A stretch of 64,000 nt of DNA from Takakia lepidozioides (Eukaryota > Streptophyta > Takakiopsida > Takakiales > Takakiaceae): contig CM060731.1 of NCBI GenBank assembly GCA_030704615.1, positions 43,152,001-43,216,000 on the forward strand. The letters run 5' to 3'. Positions 10,701-19,862 of this stretch are shown one piece after another (position 1 is the first letter of the stretch; each line of letters opens with the position of its first letter). Both the position numbers and the translations under genes were made by a program. The notes under the pieces are model-generated. The model saw only the letters and a program-made list of their open reading frames with translations. It did no database searches and was not told where the DNA came from.

Positions 10701-13700
10701 CTGCGTCCAGATCTCAAAGGGGCACCAACATGCCCCCGTGCATGCTTGCCATTATCATGACTATTTTGCCATTCGGGCATGTTCCAATGCCTCACAAGTT
10801 CTGCCCAAGTCTTGTCCGCAACATAGTGGGGCTTAGGTTTAGCCACGGGAGTACACTTTTCTAAACAGTTTGATGCGCTGGTATTTAATGACGCCTCCAA
10901 TCTTAGTTCGAAGTTGGGCGCCAGTTATCCCAGGAGGTAAATATTCCCAATCATCTGCTAATAGTTCACCCACCTCGTCAATCAGACTTTGAGGTTGAAG
11001 ATGGATGGGCACAGAACAGTCCAGACTATACTCTTATGGTTTGCAGGTGAACATGCAGGTGGAGAGTGTCGACTCCAAAGACGAAGACTTTGTGGAAGAA
11101 CGTAGCCCCCCTGAGGATGATGTGGAAAGACAGATTAGCCCTGTTCCTATTCGTGGTGGAGAGAATCTAGACCCCGACGTCGACATCATTCGCATGTTGC
11201 AGGAAACATTTGCAGTTGCAGATAATGTGCAAAGCACCATTAATGAGGATGAAGGGCTTGGAGAAGACGAGCGCCATCATGATGGACAAAGTCATGGGGA
11301 TGGGGATGACGGTGCTGCTTTCCAATTTCAGCATCAAGCAACCACACCTCTGTATGTTGGCTGCCCCACCAGCTGCTTGAGTGCGACGTTGCTTTTGCTC
11401 AATGTTAGTGCTACTCATGGTGTCACAAACGCAGCGATGGATGAGCTTCTGAAACTTTTCAGGGACATCTATTGCCTAAAGGGAACTTTTTGCCCAAATC
11501 TCATTATGAAGCAAAGAAACTTATAACAAAAGTTGGGCTTAATTACGATAGCATCCATGCTTGTGAGAAGGGATGTGTGCTATACAGGGGAGATATGCAT
11601 GATGCACCATCTTGCCCTAAATGTGGGGCGCCTCGGTACATCCCTGGCATGAAGACGTTGGTTCCACAGAAGGTCTTGCGGCATTTCCCCTTGATTCCCC
11701 GGCTGCAGCGCATGTACAAGTGCAAGGAGATATCTAAGCTTATGGTGTGGTACATGGAGAACCAAAGTCAAGATGGGAAGATGAGACACCCGCCTGACAA
11801 CCTTGCATGGAAATACATTGACGATACATGGCCTACTTTTGCAGCTGAACCTCGCAACTTGCGACTAGGTCTGGCATGGGATGGTATCAATCCCTTTGGT
11901 GATAAATCAACAAAATGGTCTACGTGGCCAGTCTTGCTCATGAACTACAACCTTCCTCCTTGGCTGAGCACAAAGCCTTTTTTTTATGATGTTGACACTC
12001 TTAATTCCAGGGCCGACATCCGTGAAGAAGACCAATGCGGATGTGTTCTTGCAGCCTCTAGTGGATGAGCTGACCGTGTTGTGGGAATGTGTTAGGGCTA
12101 ATGATGCATCTGGCAATGAAGGATCAAGGACCTTTGTCATGAGAGCCATTTTGATGTGGTCAGTACATGACTATTCTGCATATGCCATGCTAGCAGGGTG
12201 TGCAGTTGGGGGCTACAAGGCTTGTCCCGTGTGCGGGCCCAATCTTGATGCCAGGCACTCCAGTGCACTGAGCAAAATGGTGTACCAGGGGCATAGAAAA
12301 TTCATTACCAGCAGGCCATCCATATAGACGCAACCGCTTCAATGGAGCCTCCGATCACAGACCACCACCCACCACCCCCCCCCCCCCCCCAAGTATCCAC
12401 TGTGGATCAGCTCCAAAATGCGGAGGAAAACGAGAGGTTCATGGAAACATTTGGCAGCCGTCGCCGGAATGTGTGCCCTGCCAAATCCCATGGCATGAAG
12501 CGAAGGTCGATCCTTTGGAACCTGCCATATTGGAAGGTGGGTATGTCTTCATTGTTTGTTTGTCGGCAGGGCTGATTTCATAGTTGCATGGATACAGTTG
12601 TAAGTATCATCACACACGACTTAGATTTCAGCCTAATGCAAATTGCATTAAGCAAGTTTGGAGTCGCCTATGTATGGCACATGTAGCAGCAATATGGTTT
12701 CCATGAAAATGTCTGGCTTTTGTCTCTCTGGATACTGTCTGCAGCATGCAAGGCTGGTTTCTTCCTTTTCCCATTATTAAGATGTCATCTCTTGGCTTTA
12801 CCATCAAAGTATACCATATTGATGGTGGTTCCATGATTGCAGGATTTGTTGATACGGTATACCCTTGATGTTATGCACTGTGAAAAAACCATTTCTGAAA
12901 ACATATTGCGCACCATATTGGGGGAAAAGGACACAATAAAGAGCAGGAAGGACATGGAGAATGAGGGCATACGACCTCACTTATGGTTAAAACCCCACCC
13001 CGGAGATGGCAGGAAGTTGGTGAAGCCGTAGGCTCCTTACGTGTTGAATCGACAGGAAACTACTACCTTCTATGCAACTTTGGTTGCTCTAAAGACATCG
13101 ACAGGGTATGGTGCTTCATTTAAGAAGCATATTGCTAAGAACAAGCTTTCACACATGAAGAGTCATGACTACGATCTACTGATGCAACAAGTTCTACCCG
13201 CTGCTCCTCTTGAAACAACATTTTGTACTGCCGACTGTATCCACATATGAAAAGCAGGCAAATGCAACATGTTTTCGGGGTATGGAACGGTGCGTTGGTG
13301 TGCATTTCTCCCTTGGGTGGTGTATGTGGCTCGAAATTTGGCTCTGGCTGATTCTATGGTGGCCTTCTCAATATCATAAAGTCTGGTCATACTCAATTCA
13401 CACTTAGTCAGGATCATAGTATGTACAAAGAGGCTGAGTGAAAATTGAGAATGCGCCAATTTTGTGTCCGGAAATGGCCCCCAGAGTTAGCATGTGAAGC
13501 CAAATAAATGATGTATACTTACCTCAGAAACGGTCTCATGCACGCCGTGTTGTGAAGCACATAGTCATGTGCACTAGCCCAAAGCTCAGCCGACAGTTTC
13601 CTTGGAGTTCCAAAGCCCTCTAATACTTCTCCCGCAACACTTTCTTCTTCGTTGCAATCCCAGACCCTTCTACGAGTTCCTGGAAATGCAGCCATGTACT

Positions 13701-16700
13701 CTGTGAGGAGGCCAAGAGCCTCATCAAGAGAATACCTCCTGGCCATGCAACCTTCTGGCCGGGCATAGCTCTTCACATATCCCTTCAAATTTTTCATATA
13801 CCTCTCGATGGGGTACATCCAACGCGAACTAACAGGACCACAAACCTCCAATTCATTCACAAGGTGTAGCACAAGGTGGGTCATGAGATTGAAGAATGAG
13901 GGGGGAAACTCTTTCTCCAACAAACAAAGCGTTACAACCACATCCTCCTTCAGGGCTGGTAGTTCCTCGGGATCCACTGTTTTCATGCACAATGCGCGAA
14001 ATACACGAGATAGCTTCATGATTGCGAGCCTTGGACCTTTGCCCAGCAAACTATGAAGCAAATATTCGTCATCTGTGTAAGCCACCAGGGTTTGTTGCTC
14101 GTTCACTTCGGTCTATGTGGGCATACGGAAATCACTACAGAGTGGTGGAAACAGGTGTGGTTGATTACCATGTCACATTCGACTCTGGGGTTGCACAGAT
14201 TTTTGCCGAAGAGTCAACGGGAAGGGGCGTGGATGGTAACCCTGTCATGAACCAGCTGCAATATGTTGGTGTTGTTTGTGAAATTTTACAGCTTCAGTAT
14301 GGTGCTGTCACTCCTGTAGTATTCATATGTGAATGGGTCAGAGCAAGCTTGACAGGTCGCAACCGCACCATGAAGAAGGATGAGTATGGTTTCCTACTCG
14401 TGGACTTCGATCGCATGTTGCCACCGGGAGATGAACCATTCACATTTCCATGGCAAGTCGAGCAAGTTTTTTTTGCAGATGAGCCCTCCAACGCTGGTAA
14501 CTGGAAAGTAGTACTTCAGAAGGAGCCGCGCTCACGGCACGTGGTACATGATGTCACTAGTGTCAGCTTGGGTGAGAATGAGTCATGCGTAAGGATGCAA
14601 GTGGCGGAGGCATTGGAGGATGTGAATCCCAACACAGAATTTGGACCTTCAACGACCCTTACCAAAGCTGAGATGGCTACTATTGCTATGATGAGGCCCC
14701 CACGAAGGGACGAACCATGGCACCGAGATAGTGAGGATTGCAACACTGACCATGAGTGAAGTGAAAGTAGTAGCGATGAAGATGACTACATCTGGTAAAA
14801 GGACAATAGCGTCATGTTGACATTTTAACTGACACACTGAGTGACATTTTCAATTCCAAATCACTGGACACCCCGTGCTTCAGCCACTGGCCTGGTAAAA
14901 TGACATATGCATTATATGACATTTTGAGTGGCACACTGAGGCGCATTTTGAGTCCCAAATCAGCGGACATCCTGTGCTGCAGCATCCACTTGTTGCGGTT
15001 ATTTTCCCTGTGAATGTAGCAGCGAGGAAGATGATTCCTGGTAAAAGGGCAATAGCGTCATGTTGGCATTTTTGGTTGCTTCAGTTGTTACTCCACCTCT
15101 CTACTATCTCCCCCCTGCCCACATCCATGCCTTACTTACTCTCTAGCTACGAACTGAATTCTGATGCCTCTGCTCCTCCCTCCCCCTCTCTATTTTCCTT
15201 GTGTTCAGATTGTGGGGGTTGGGTGCGATGTGTTGGGGATGTACTTCTTTATAATGTTTGTTCTAGTTTGGTGCAGTCGGGGGACAATCTGCACAACAAG
15301 TCACATGTTGGATCTGATGGGCATTGCAACTGTGGATGCTGATTCACATGTCTTCCCCACTAATGGGACCCCTCTGTTCATGCTTGGGATTTGGCAAGTT
15401 CGTAAACCCCCACTTTTTTGACTGTGTGCTTGCAGGTCACATGGGCAGAGCCATGCATGGGGCAGAGCCATTCAGTTGGCTACAGGTTCAATTCCTCCGC
15501 ACATGACAGTATGTGGCCTTATTTATGATGGCTTTGACTTGCTCATAGAGAGGGCTCGTTCCACGGTTACTCTATTTTTTGGCTTGTTTAAAAACCCTCA
15601 CTGTGACAGGGATGAGGCTTCTATCATTGCTCAATTTAGAGGCGATGTGATGGTGGAGGAGAATGTTCATGAATCACAAGAAGGTATGTGGCACCTCGGA
15701 ACCCATGAATTCAGAATCATGGAGATTCCAGATTCATATATAGCCAAAGTTGATCTTTTGCTTTGTGATTCCTCTCTGTTTCTCATGTTTGTGAGATTCG
15801 GTGCTTCATCCCTCTGCATGTACCACCCCGCTTTGTCATGATTGCGAGTTGGAATTGTAGAGATGACATTTCTTTGAAAAACATACATACTTTGTATGGG
15901 GGGCTTGAGGTGAGCAATCCAAAGACCATTATGTGTTACAGACACCAATTACCAGTCCACATTATGGGTGTGTACTTTGCATGGATTTGCAACCCCCCAC
16001 ATTATTTGGTCCTTCCGAAAATAAAACTCGTTCTTGCTAGAGCTGGAAGCTCATGGGCGCTATGCCTTCAACCATCCAGATGTGCTGTTATTTGTTCTGA
16101 ATGTGGACATCACCACATGTGCACTTGTAATTTTACCGCCCATTACCAAGTTGTTGCACCACACATGAAACAAAAGTATTACAGATTCATAAGTAGTATG
16201 GTTGAAAGGTCTGAGAAGTAGATAACAAGAGGCAAGCTGAACGTCGTACAGGGGACACTCAGTTTTTGACAGGAGAGGCCAGTTAAGTACATAAACTTGA
16301 GGCAAAACCCAAAAGGATAATGTACGCAAGCTGAAATGTGGATAGTCTCTGCATTGCTACTGCTTCACCCCCAAACCATCACACCGTCACAAGTACCAAC
16401 GCTGAAAACTGATGCAAAAATGTCATGCATGAGACGATTGCGGGAAGCTACAGTGCATGAATCTACATTGCGGTGTATGTCAATGACACTATGTATATCC
16501 TCGCTCACCTCAATCCATGATCACCATGACATCGTGCTCATCCAAGAGGGCATGGAAGGCCAGTCAATGTGTACCACAGGGAGTAATCGTGGAGCAACGG
16601 GTACTTCTTGCCAACAGATCGGAGCCTCTTATTGCAATTTGCAAGGCACCAAAAGTAGGCCACATGCTCCTTCTTGTGTATGTTCCCATTCCTTGTGTTT

Positions 16701-17705
16701 TTTGTTAATTGTATGTTCCCATTTCACACAGGTGTGTAACATGCCATGTAAACTAAGCCAACCCCTGCCACGCTCATGGCTGTTTTCACACCGTTCTTGC
16801 CTGGGGTGTGGACCACATGTGAGACACCCCACAGTTAGGGCATATTTAGACCCACACCTTGGCTTAGTGTACAGACCCGTGATAAAAGCCGTGGAATGTG
16901 CCAGGTGTGAGATGGCAGAGCCGTGGAAAAAGCCGTTTTTTCTTCTAGTGGACTATGACTCATGAGACAGTCTCAGCAGACTCGGAAGAGTTCTTACTCG
17001 TCCCCAATTGGCACCAAAATGAAATTGCACTCTTTCAAGTCCTTGCCCAGTCGTTCAGTGCTGAGGCAACCTTTCAAGACCTCCAGAAGGCTTTCACGTT
17101 GCCCCACCCCCAATGACTTCAACACCGTCCACGTCGACGTTGGAAGAACAGCAATAGTGTTGGTGAACGTAGCCTCAACCGACTTCTCATAGAATCGACA
17201 CCACAGCTCCAGGAGTCTATCTGTGCATTCCGACTCAACCTTCTGGAGCGCCTTTATGTCATCCGGCAACAGTCCGCATTCAAACCGTGGGTCCCCTTCA
17301 AAAAACATCAGCATGGAATTATCCGCCTTCACGTGCAGAGCATGTGCTTTGCCTAACCGAGCACCCATCCTGCACAGAGCAGACCATCCTTCGGGAAGCC
17401 TCGTGTACTGAACAAACTGACGTCAACATGGTACCAAACACTCTACAGGCTGAACAATTCATCAGACTGACAAGACTAATCACAACAGACAATGATGAAA
17501 CCAGCAGCAGACTGACCATAACAGAGCGCAAAGCACTTAACGACAAAAATAGACGAGGAGACTGAGCACAGTACTCACATGTGCTGCTCCAGGAAACGAC
17601 CCACATCTTTGTCCATGTCCAAGGCCAGCTTGCGGTTTTTGTTCATAAAGACGCCAGACTTTTTCTTCGCCGGACTGGCGGGAGAACAAGCCAAAAGACT
17701 GACCG
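4761..17705 (-). CDS. Ulp1-like (C48) SUMO-protease-family gene, split by a CACTA element
   Basis: Ulp1 proteases cleave SUMO from proteins, and transposon-borne versions have unknown targets. The last two exons are clear. The exon from about 17411 to 16998 ends in a stretch with NFILVPIGDE. The exon 5184-4761 starts GHWSVCIIDLRK and carries VPQQPFRWECGFYVM. Donor GTAAGA (16997) and acceptor TTGCAG (5185) join in frame across the intron. That intron is now 11.8 kb but was about 220 bp before the CACTA landed in it. Visible catalytic residues are His of HW, Gln six residues before Cys, and Cys of WECG. The usual Asp 17 residues after His is Asn here (HLNSI). An upstream exon at about 17705-17583 encodes a basic stretch (KKKSGVFMNKNRK, LALDMDKDVG), but its join to the next exon is not in frame as I read it. 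The 5' end is therefore unresolved. Confidence 0.72.
5575..5950. repeat. CACTA subterminal repeats with 10-bp-arm palindrome
   Basis: Two related units, about 290 bp apart, share CACGTGGATC, TGTACAAAG-like bases and the palindrome GGTGTGGACTTGTCCACACC (centred near 5630 and 5920), then GGGAAAA and ATGCGAC. Related GTGTGGAC motifs occur near the other end (about 16806-16825). CACTA elements carry arrays of subterminal motifs bound by their TnpA-type protein, and these are the best candidates here. Confidence 0.7.
6679..7532 (-). CDS. CACTA accessory protein, about 234 aa, three exons
   Basis: The exons are 7532-7215, 7108-6998 and 6954-6679, with donors GTAAGT (7214) and GTAAGT (6997) and acceptors TTCAG and TGTAG. 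The product starts MTSTGEQPPSS, has an acidic low-complexity N-terminus, a basic patch (RKKSARLAG) and a C-terminal region with KVTMFDPN and ADVALPYPN. Plant CACTA elements carry a second gene of the Transposase_24 (Ptta/En/Spm) class that ends in a similar way. It directly follows the exons at 7520-8025 and may be the frameshifted C-terminal half of the same gene: the upstream frame stops at a TGA overlapping this ATG. It is not recognised beyond that. Confidence 0.5.
8077..10587 (-). mobile_element. LINE-A, 5'-truncated non-LTR retrotransposon
   Basis: The insert is flanked by a perfect 15-bp target duplication TGCCATCCTCTAAGA (8062-8076 and 10588-10602). On the - strand it runs from mid-element through a reverse transcriptase to a 3' end reading GGCTACGGCAAACAACGTC, then TTATAAGTACA. 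No endonuclease domain is present, as expected for 5' truncation. Fragments of the same family lie at 32540-32878, 37278-37620, 52660-52790 and 55058-55311. It is the innermost level of the nested transposons. Confidence 0.93.
8082..10440 (-). pseudogene. LINE-A reverse transcriptase and C-terminal zinc knuckle
   Basis: The main open frame (10440-9124, 438 codons) carries reverse transcriptase motifs in order: GFRRNRGCVDHIFTL, FFLDVKKAYDRVW (motif A), QGVAQGCTLSPLLFNVF (motif B), MFADDFAG (catalytic ADD) and NVSKCAVV. The protein continues in other frames at 9296-8892 and 8852-8082, so at least two frameshifts (near 9200 and 8870) have occurred. The last part holds a CCHC knuckle, CPLCGQSEDSIHFLIHC. 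The enzyme would copy LINE RNA at a nicked target, and this copy cannot do so. Confidence 0.92.
11005..13250 (+). pseudogene. tnp2-type CACTA transposase, N-terminal and catalytic part
   Basis: This matches the plant tnp2 family (Transposase_21). The order is an acidic N-terminus, then LPKGNFLPKSHYEAKKL, a zinc motif CEKGCVLY/CPKCGAPRY, NLRLGLAWDGINPFGD, LLIPGPTSVKK, YKACPVCG, LPYWK and DLLIRYTLDVMHCEKTI. An intron lies at 12537-12842 (GTGGGT donor, TTGCAG acceptor) and joins YWK to DLL in frame. Damage seen: frameshifts near 11465, in a T run near 11978 and near 12318, a nonsense TAG at 13029-13031, and a 16-C run near 12375. The coding order breaks at about 13210-13240, where an inverted segment begins. 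Confidence 0.9.
13240..14115 (-). pseudogene. Inverted segment of the tnp2 transposase (DUF4218 region)
   Basis: The open frame 14106-13519 reads on the - strand yet encodes the part of tnp2 that should follow the catalytic region: GPRLAIMKLSRVFRALC, FPPSFFNLMTHLVLHL, RWMYPIERYMKNLKGYVK and ARPEG. It continues after an intron toward 13240 (YDIEKATIESARAKF). The neighbouring tnp2 parts on both sides read on +. This is therefore an internal inversion of about 0.87 kb and not a separate gene. Confidence 0.88.
14100..14759 (+). pseudogene. tnp2 transposase C-terminal DUF4216 region
   Basis: The frame on + from about 14110 to the stop at 14757-14759 contains MWAYGNHYRV, YVGVVCEILQLQYG, VFICEWV, YGFLLVDFDRML, QVEQVFFADEP and WKVVLQKEPRS. 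This matches the DUF4216 end of tnp2 transposases. It resumes the + orientation after the inverted segment. The open frame itself is undamaged. Confidence 0.87.
14790..15090 (+). repeat. Tandem degenerate repeat after the tnp2 gene
   Basis: The phrase ACATTTT, GACACACTGAG, CCAAATCA and GGACA(C/T)CC(C/T)GTGCT occurs twice (about 14820 and 14917). Flanking pieces GGTAAAAGGACAATAGCGTC (14794) and its near copy (about 15040) enclose them. The unit is about 100 bp. This is probably 3' untranslated sequence of the transposase. Confidence 0.6.
15100..16950 (+). other. CACTA right-hand region, no recognised gene
   Basis: Short open frames exist (for example 15476-15841, with QEGMWHLGTHEF) but no family was recognised. 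The last 250 bases carry GTGTGGAC-type subterminal motifs and end in the terminal inverted repeat. Confidence 0.5.
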
Positions 17706-18254
17706 GAGGGAAAATAAGAAGTCAAATAGACTTAGTGCAACAGACTTCCGACACAACAGACTGACAAATTCACAAGTGCGACAGACTGATATCCCAACAG
17801 ACGGACTTCCAGCAGACCGCCTCCAAACTGACTGTTATGCACGCGATAAGGGGAATATCCGGAGCACTGACGGGCCAACGGACCCACTGTGAACAGACTC
17901 GCGACACAACGGACCTCAAACATCCACGCGCATTTGCAGATGCAATTGTCTCAGTCTGGTCCGTCTCCTGGCAAATGCGACAATGTACCGATTCTGCACC
18001 TACTCCCGTCGTGGCTTAGACATCTGCATTCAGCAGGTGCGTGTGGATGTTTGAGGACCTTACGACTGGATGGTGTTCCGTGACGACTCGAATTGTTTTT
18101 TTGTGCTGCCATCCCTTATATAATACCATGTGGATCCATCACAAAGCTGGGTTTCTTCAGATTCTCCACCCTTTTCCACAACTTATGCACGACGGATGCA
18201 AGCCGCTATACTTGGTCACATAAACAGTCCCATCGTCCGATACGAAATCTGCAA

Positions 18255-18634
18255 TACACGCCCCCATGTGCATACGCTTCCACCATTTTCGCGCCCATGT
18301 TACCCATGGGTTCTTTTAACGAACTAAACTTGTGAAGGCTCTCATGAGGGATGCAGTACAAATGGGCTAAACGTATCATGACGGATCACAAGCAGAGAAC
18401 GTTATCAACGACAGATGTCCGCATTTTCCATATTTATGACATAGAACCAAACCATAAAACGAAGGTTCCCGAAAGCACAACAAGAAGGCAAAAATAGTGG
18501 AAGCATATGCACGATGGTGGCTGTAGTGCCGAGACAGTCCTCTCATGTTCAAGCACACGCTTCATCATCATCATGAACATCGTGCGCAAAAGAGGAACAG
18601 TCGCGTGCATGGAAATGCCTACCGCAACATCGGA
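18255..18634 (+). repeat. Internal direct repeat D, right copy
   Basis: Near-identical to 4238-4594, with about two dozen extra bases near 18280 including CCACCATTTTCGCGCCC. It lies just inside the right terminal repeat, separated from it by about 30 bp, and upstream of the Ulp1-like gene. Confidence 0.88.
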
Positions 18635-18663
18635 CAACAAACAGCCGTCAAAAGAGAGCGGCC

Positions 18664-19053
18664 GGGATTTGGTGGGAAGATCATTGTCATTTTCGCAGCC
18701 CTAAAATTGGAGGGCTCGGATGGGTTATGGGAATGGACGGTGGCGATCCTGCGCCGTCAGCGGACTGGATGGCAGGGGACTGGCCAGCGGACCGGCGGGC
18801 AGACTGGCGGACTGGCAGACTGCTGGGTAGCAGACTGGCCAACAGAGGACTGGCAGACTGGAGGGCAGCGGACTCATGGGCGGGGGACTCGCCGCGCGGG
18901 CGCCATTGCTGTAGCCGCGCCCGCGGCTGGGCGAGCGCGCGCAACGGCGGGCGGGGCGAGCGGGGTGCTGGGGAGCCGGGCGTCCGTGCGCGGGGCCCAC
19001 CGGCCACATCGCGCGTGCCCATTGAAGACCCTATTATCTTTAAAATGAGAGGC
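18664..19053 (+). repeat. Right terminal inverted repeat
   Basis: This runs from GGGATTTGGTGGGAAG to TCTTTAAAATGAGAGGC and is the inverse of 3776-4237. It contains the GGACTGGCAGACTGG minisatellite and a very GC-rich outer half. Confidence 0.88.
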
Positions 19054-19862
19054 CCACTATAATCAGGGAAATTAGGGGGGGAAAAAAAAAATGCCTACAT
19101 TATTGCTTTTTCAGGTGGCAAATTCTTTGAGCCATCCGTGACATGTACAAAGGAATTATGGGAGTAAAATCGTAAAATCCACAAATTTCGCCAAAAAGCC
19201 CCAGTAGTGAATATCAGGAGCCTGATATTGCTAACGTGGACCAATTACAACGTGGCACCTGGTATGTAGACACTTTCTAGCCCTGCCACCTCGTTATTCT
19301 CGCCACATGGGCACTGGATAGAATCGCCTTTTTGGAAGATAACGCTAAGCCCAAGCCCCCTGAATCTGGCGAAAGTACCGTCAAATCGCATGCGTGCATT
19401 TAGTTCTTACATTATTCTTATTGTTTTCCAATATTACTTATCATATGTTGTCATATGCACACGTGGTTGAAACTTGAAACCCTAAACTCTATTCTCGACT
19501 CACAAACTTGAAACCCTAGTAAGTGTCGAGAGTGCAGGAGCGTGGAGCCTATCGCAAGCAAGGGCTGCATCTCCGCACCAATCTCTCCAAGCGAGCTTCC
19601 CAGGCGTGTAAGTAGCCATGGTAAGCGTTGGACCTGTCATGCTGTGCATGCTTGTTTACGTTTTCTTCATGCTCTCTTTCCTGTTGAAAATGAATTGTTG
19701 TGGTGCCCTATGTTTCTGGGCAGCTTTACACTGAACAATATTGAGATGAAATGTTTTGAATACAATTGAGGTATACAACTAGTATGGGTTTGATATTTCA
19801 TATCATTTTTGGTTGGCATGTTCCTCTTTCTTTGTGTGTACAGCTTTGCAAGTGCACCAACA
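19054..19862 (+). promoter_or_regulatory. Upstream region and 5' UTR of the DUF1640 gene, with two telo-boxes
   Basis: AAACCCTAA at 19477-19485 and AAACCCTAG at 19511-19519 are telo-box motifs, which are common in plant promoters of growth-related genes. A probable 5' UTR intron starts at GTGTAAGTAG (about 19607) and ends at TGTACAG (about 19842), placing the next exon just before the ATG at 19863. The 15.3-kb transposon ends about 420 bp before the first telo-box. Confidence 0.55.

Larger units (their letters stand above)
7520..10985 (-). pseudogene. Transposase_24 (Ptta/En/Spm)-like gene, interrupted by a LINE
   Basis: Protein-like pieces on the - strand diverge from the tnp2 gene. The piece 10985 to about 10870 encodes ELLADDWEYLPPGIT and RTKIGGVIKYQRI. 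In a shifted frame, about 10860-10673 encodes KTWAELVRHWNMPEW, the KxWxxLxxxW signature seen in plant Transposase_24 proteins, and ends at donor GTAAAT. The exons at 8025-7933 (TSGRPPLLSEILGSKN), 7796-7704 (GLGALASRLDGLEGW) and 7669-7520 (KFNMALGAKLGLDLP) have good splice sites. The LINE at 8077-10587 lies in the intron between 10673 and 8025. At least one frameshift (near 10865) disables it. The product probably bound subterminal repeats. Confidence 0.55.
5359..16950. mobile_element. CACTA (En/Spm) transposon, 11.6 kb
   Basis: Both ends carry the inverted repeat CACTAGAAGAAAAAACGG, followed by CTTTTTCCACGG. The 3-bp target duplication GAC lies at 5356-5358 and 16951-16953. These are hallmarks of CACTA elements. 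Inside are a tnp2-type transposase read on + (11005-14759), a divergent second gene set on - (6679 to about 10985), and palindromic subterminal repeats. The element inserted into an intron of the Ulp1-like gene. It is dead by several tests: frameshifts, a nonsense codon, an internal inversion and a LINE insertion. Intact ends and target duplication mean it could still be moved by a helper. Confidence 0.93.
3776..19053. mobile_element. 15.3-kb MULE-like element with long terminal inverted repeats and an Ulp1 gene
   Basis: The element is bounded by inverted repeats of about 460 and 390 bp whose outer ends read GCCTCTCATTTTAAGATA (left) and its inverse (right). Long GC-rich inverted repeats are typical of Mutator-like elements. 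MULEs that carry an Ulp1-like protease gene form a known plant class (Kaonashi). The cargo is an Ulp1-like gene on the - strand, transcribed inward from the right end. No transposase of its own was found, so it is probably non-autonomous. A related terminal repeat next to a MULE transposase lies about 1 kb to the left. A CACTA element (5359-16950) has inserted, and without it the element would be about 3.7 kb. No 9-11-bp target duplication is visible, as the flanks CATTAAAAT and CCACTATAA differ. The element may therefore be old or rearranged. Confidence 0.78.

Noticed and set aside
3764-19062. Target-site duplication of the 15.3-kb element
   Set aside because: I compared 9-11 bases on both sides and found no match, so none is claimed.
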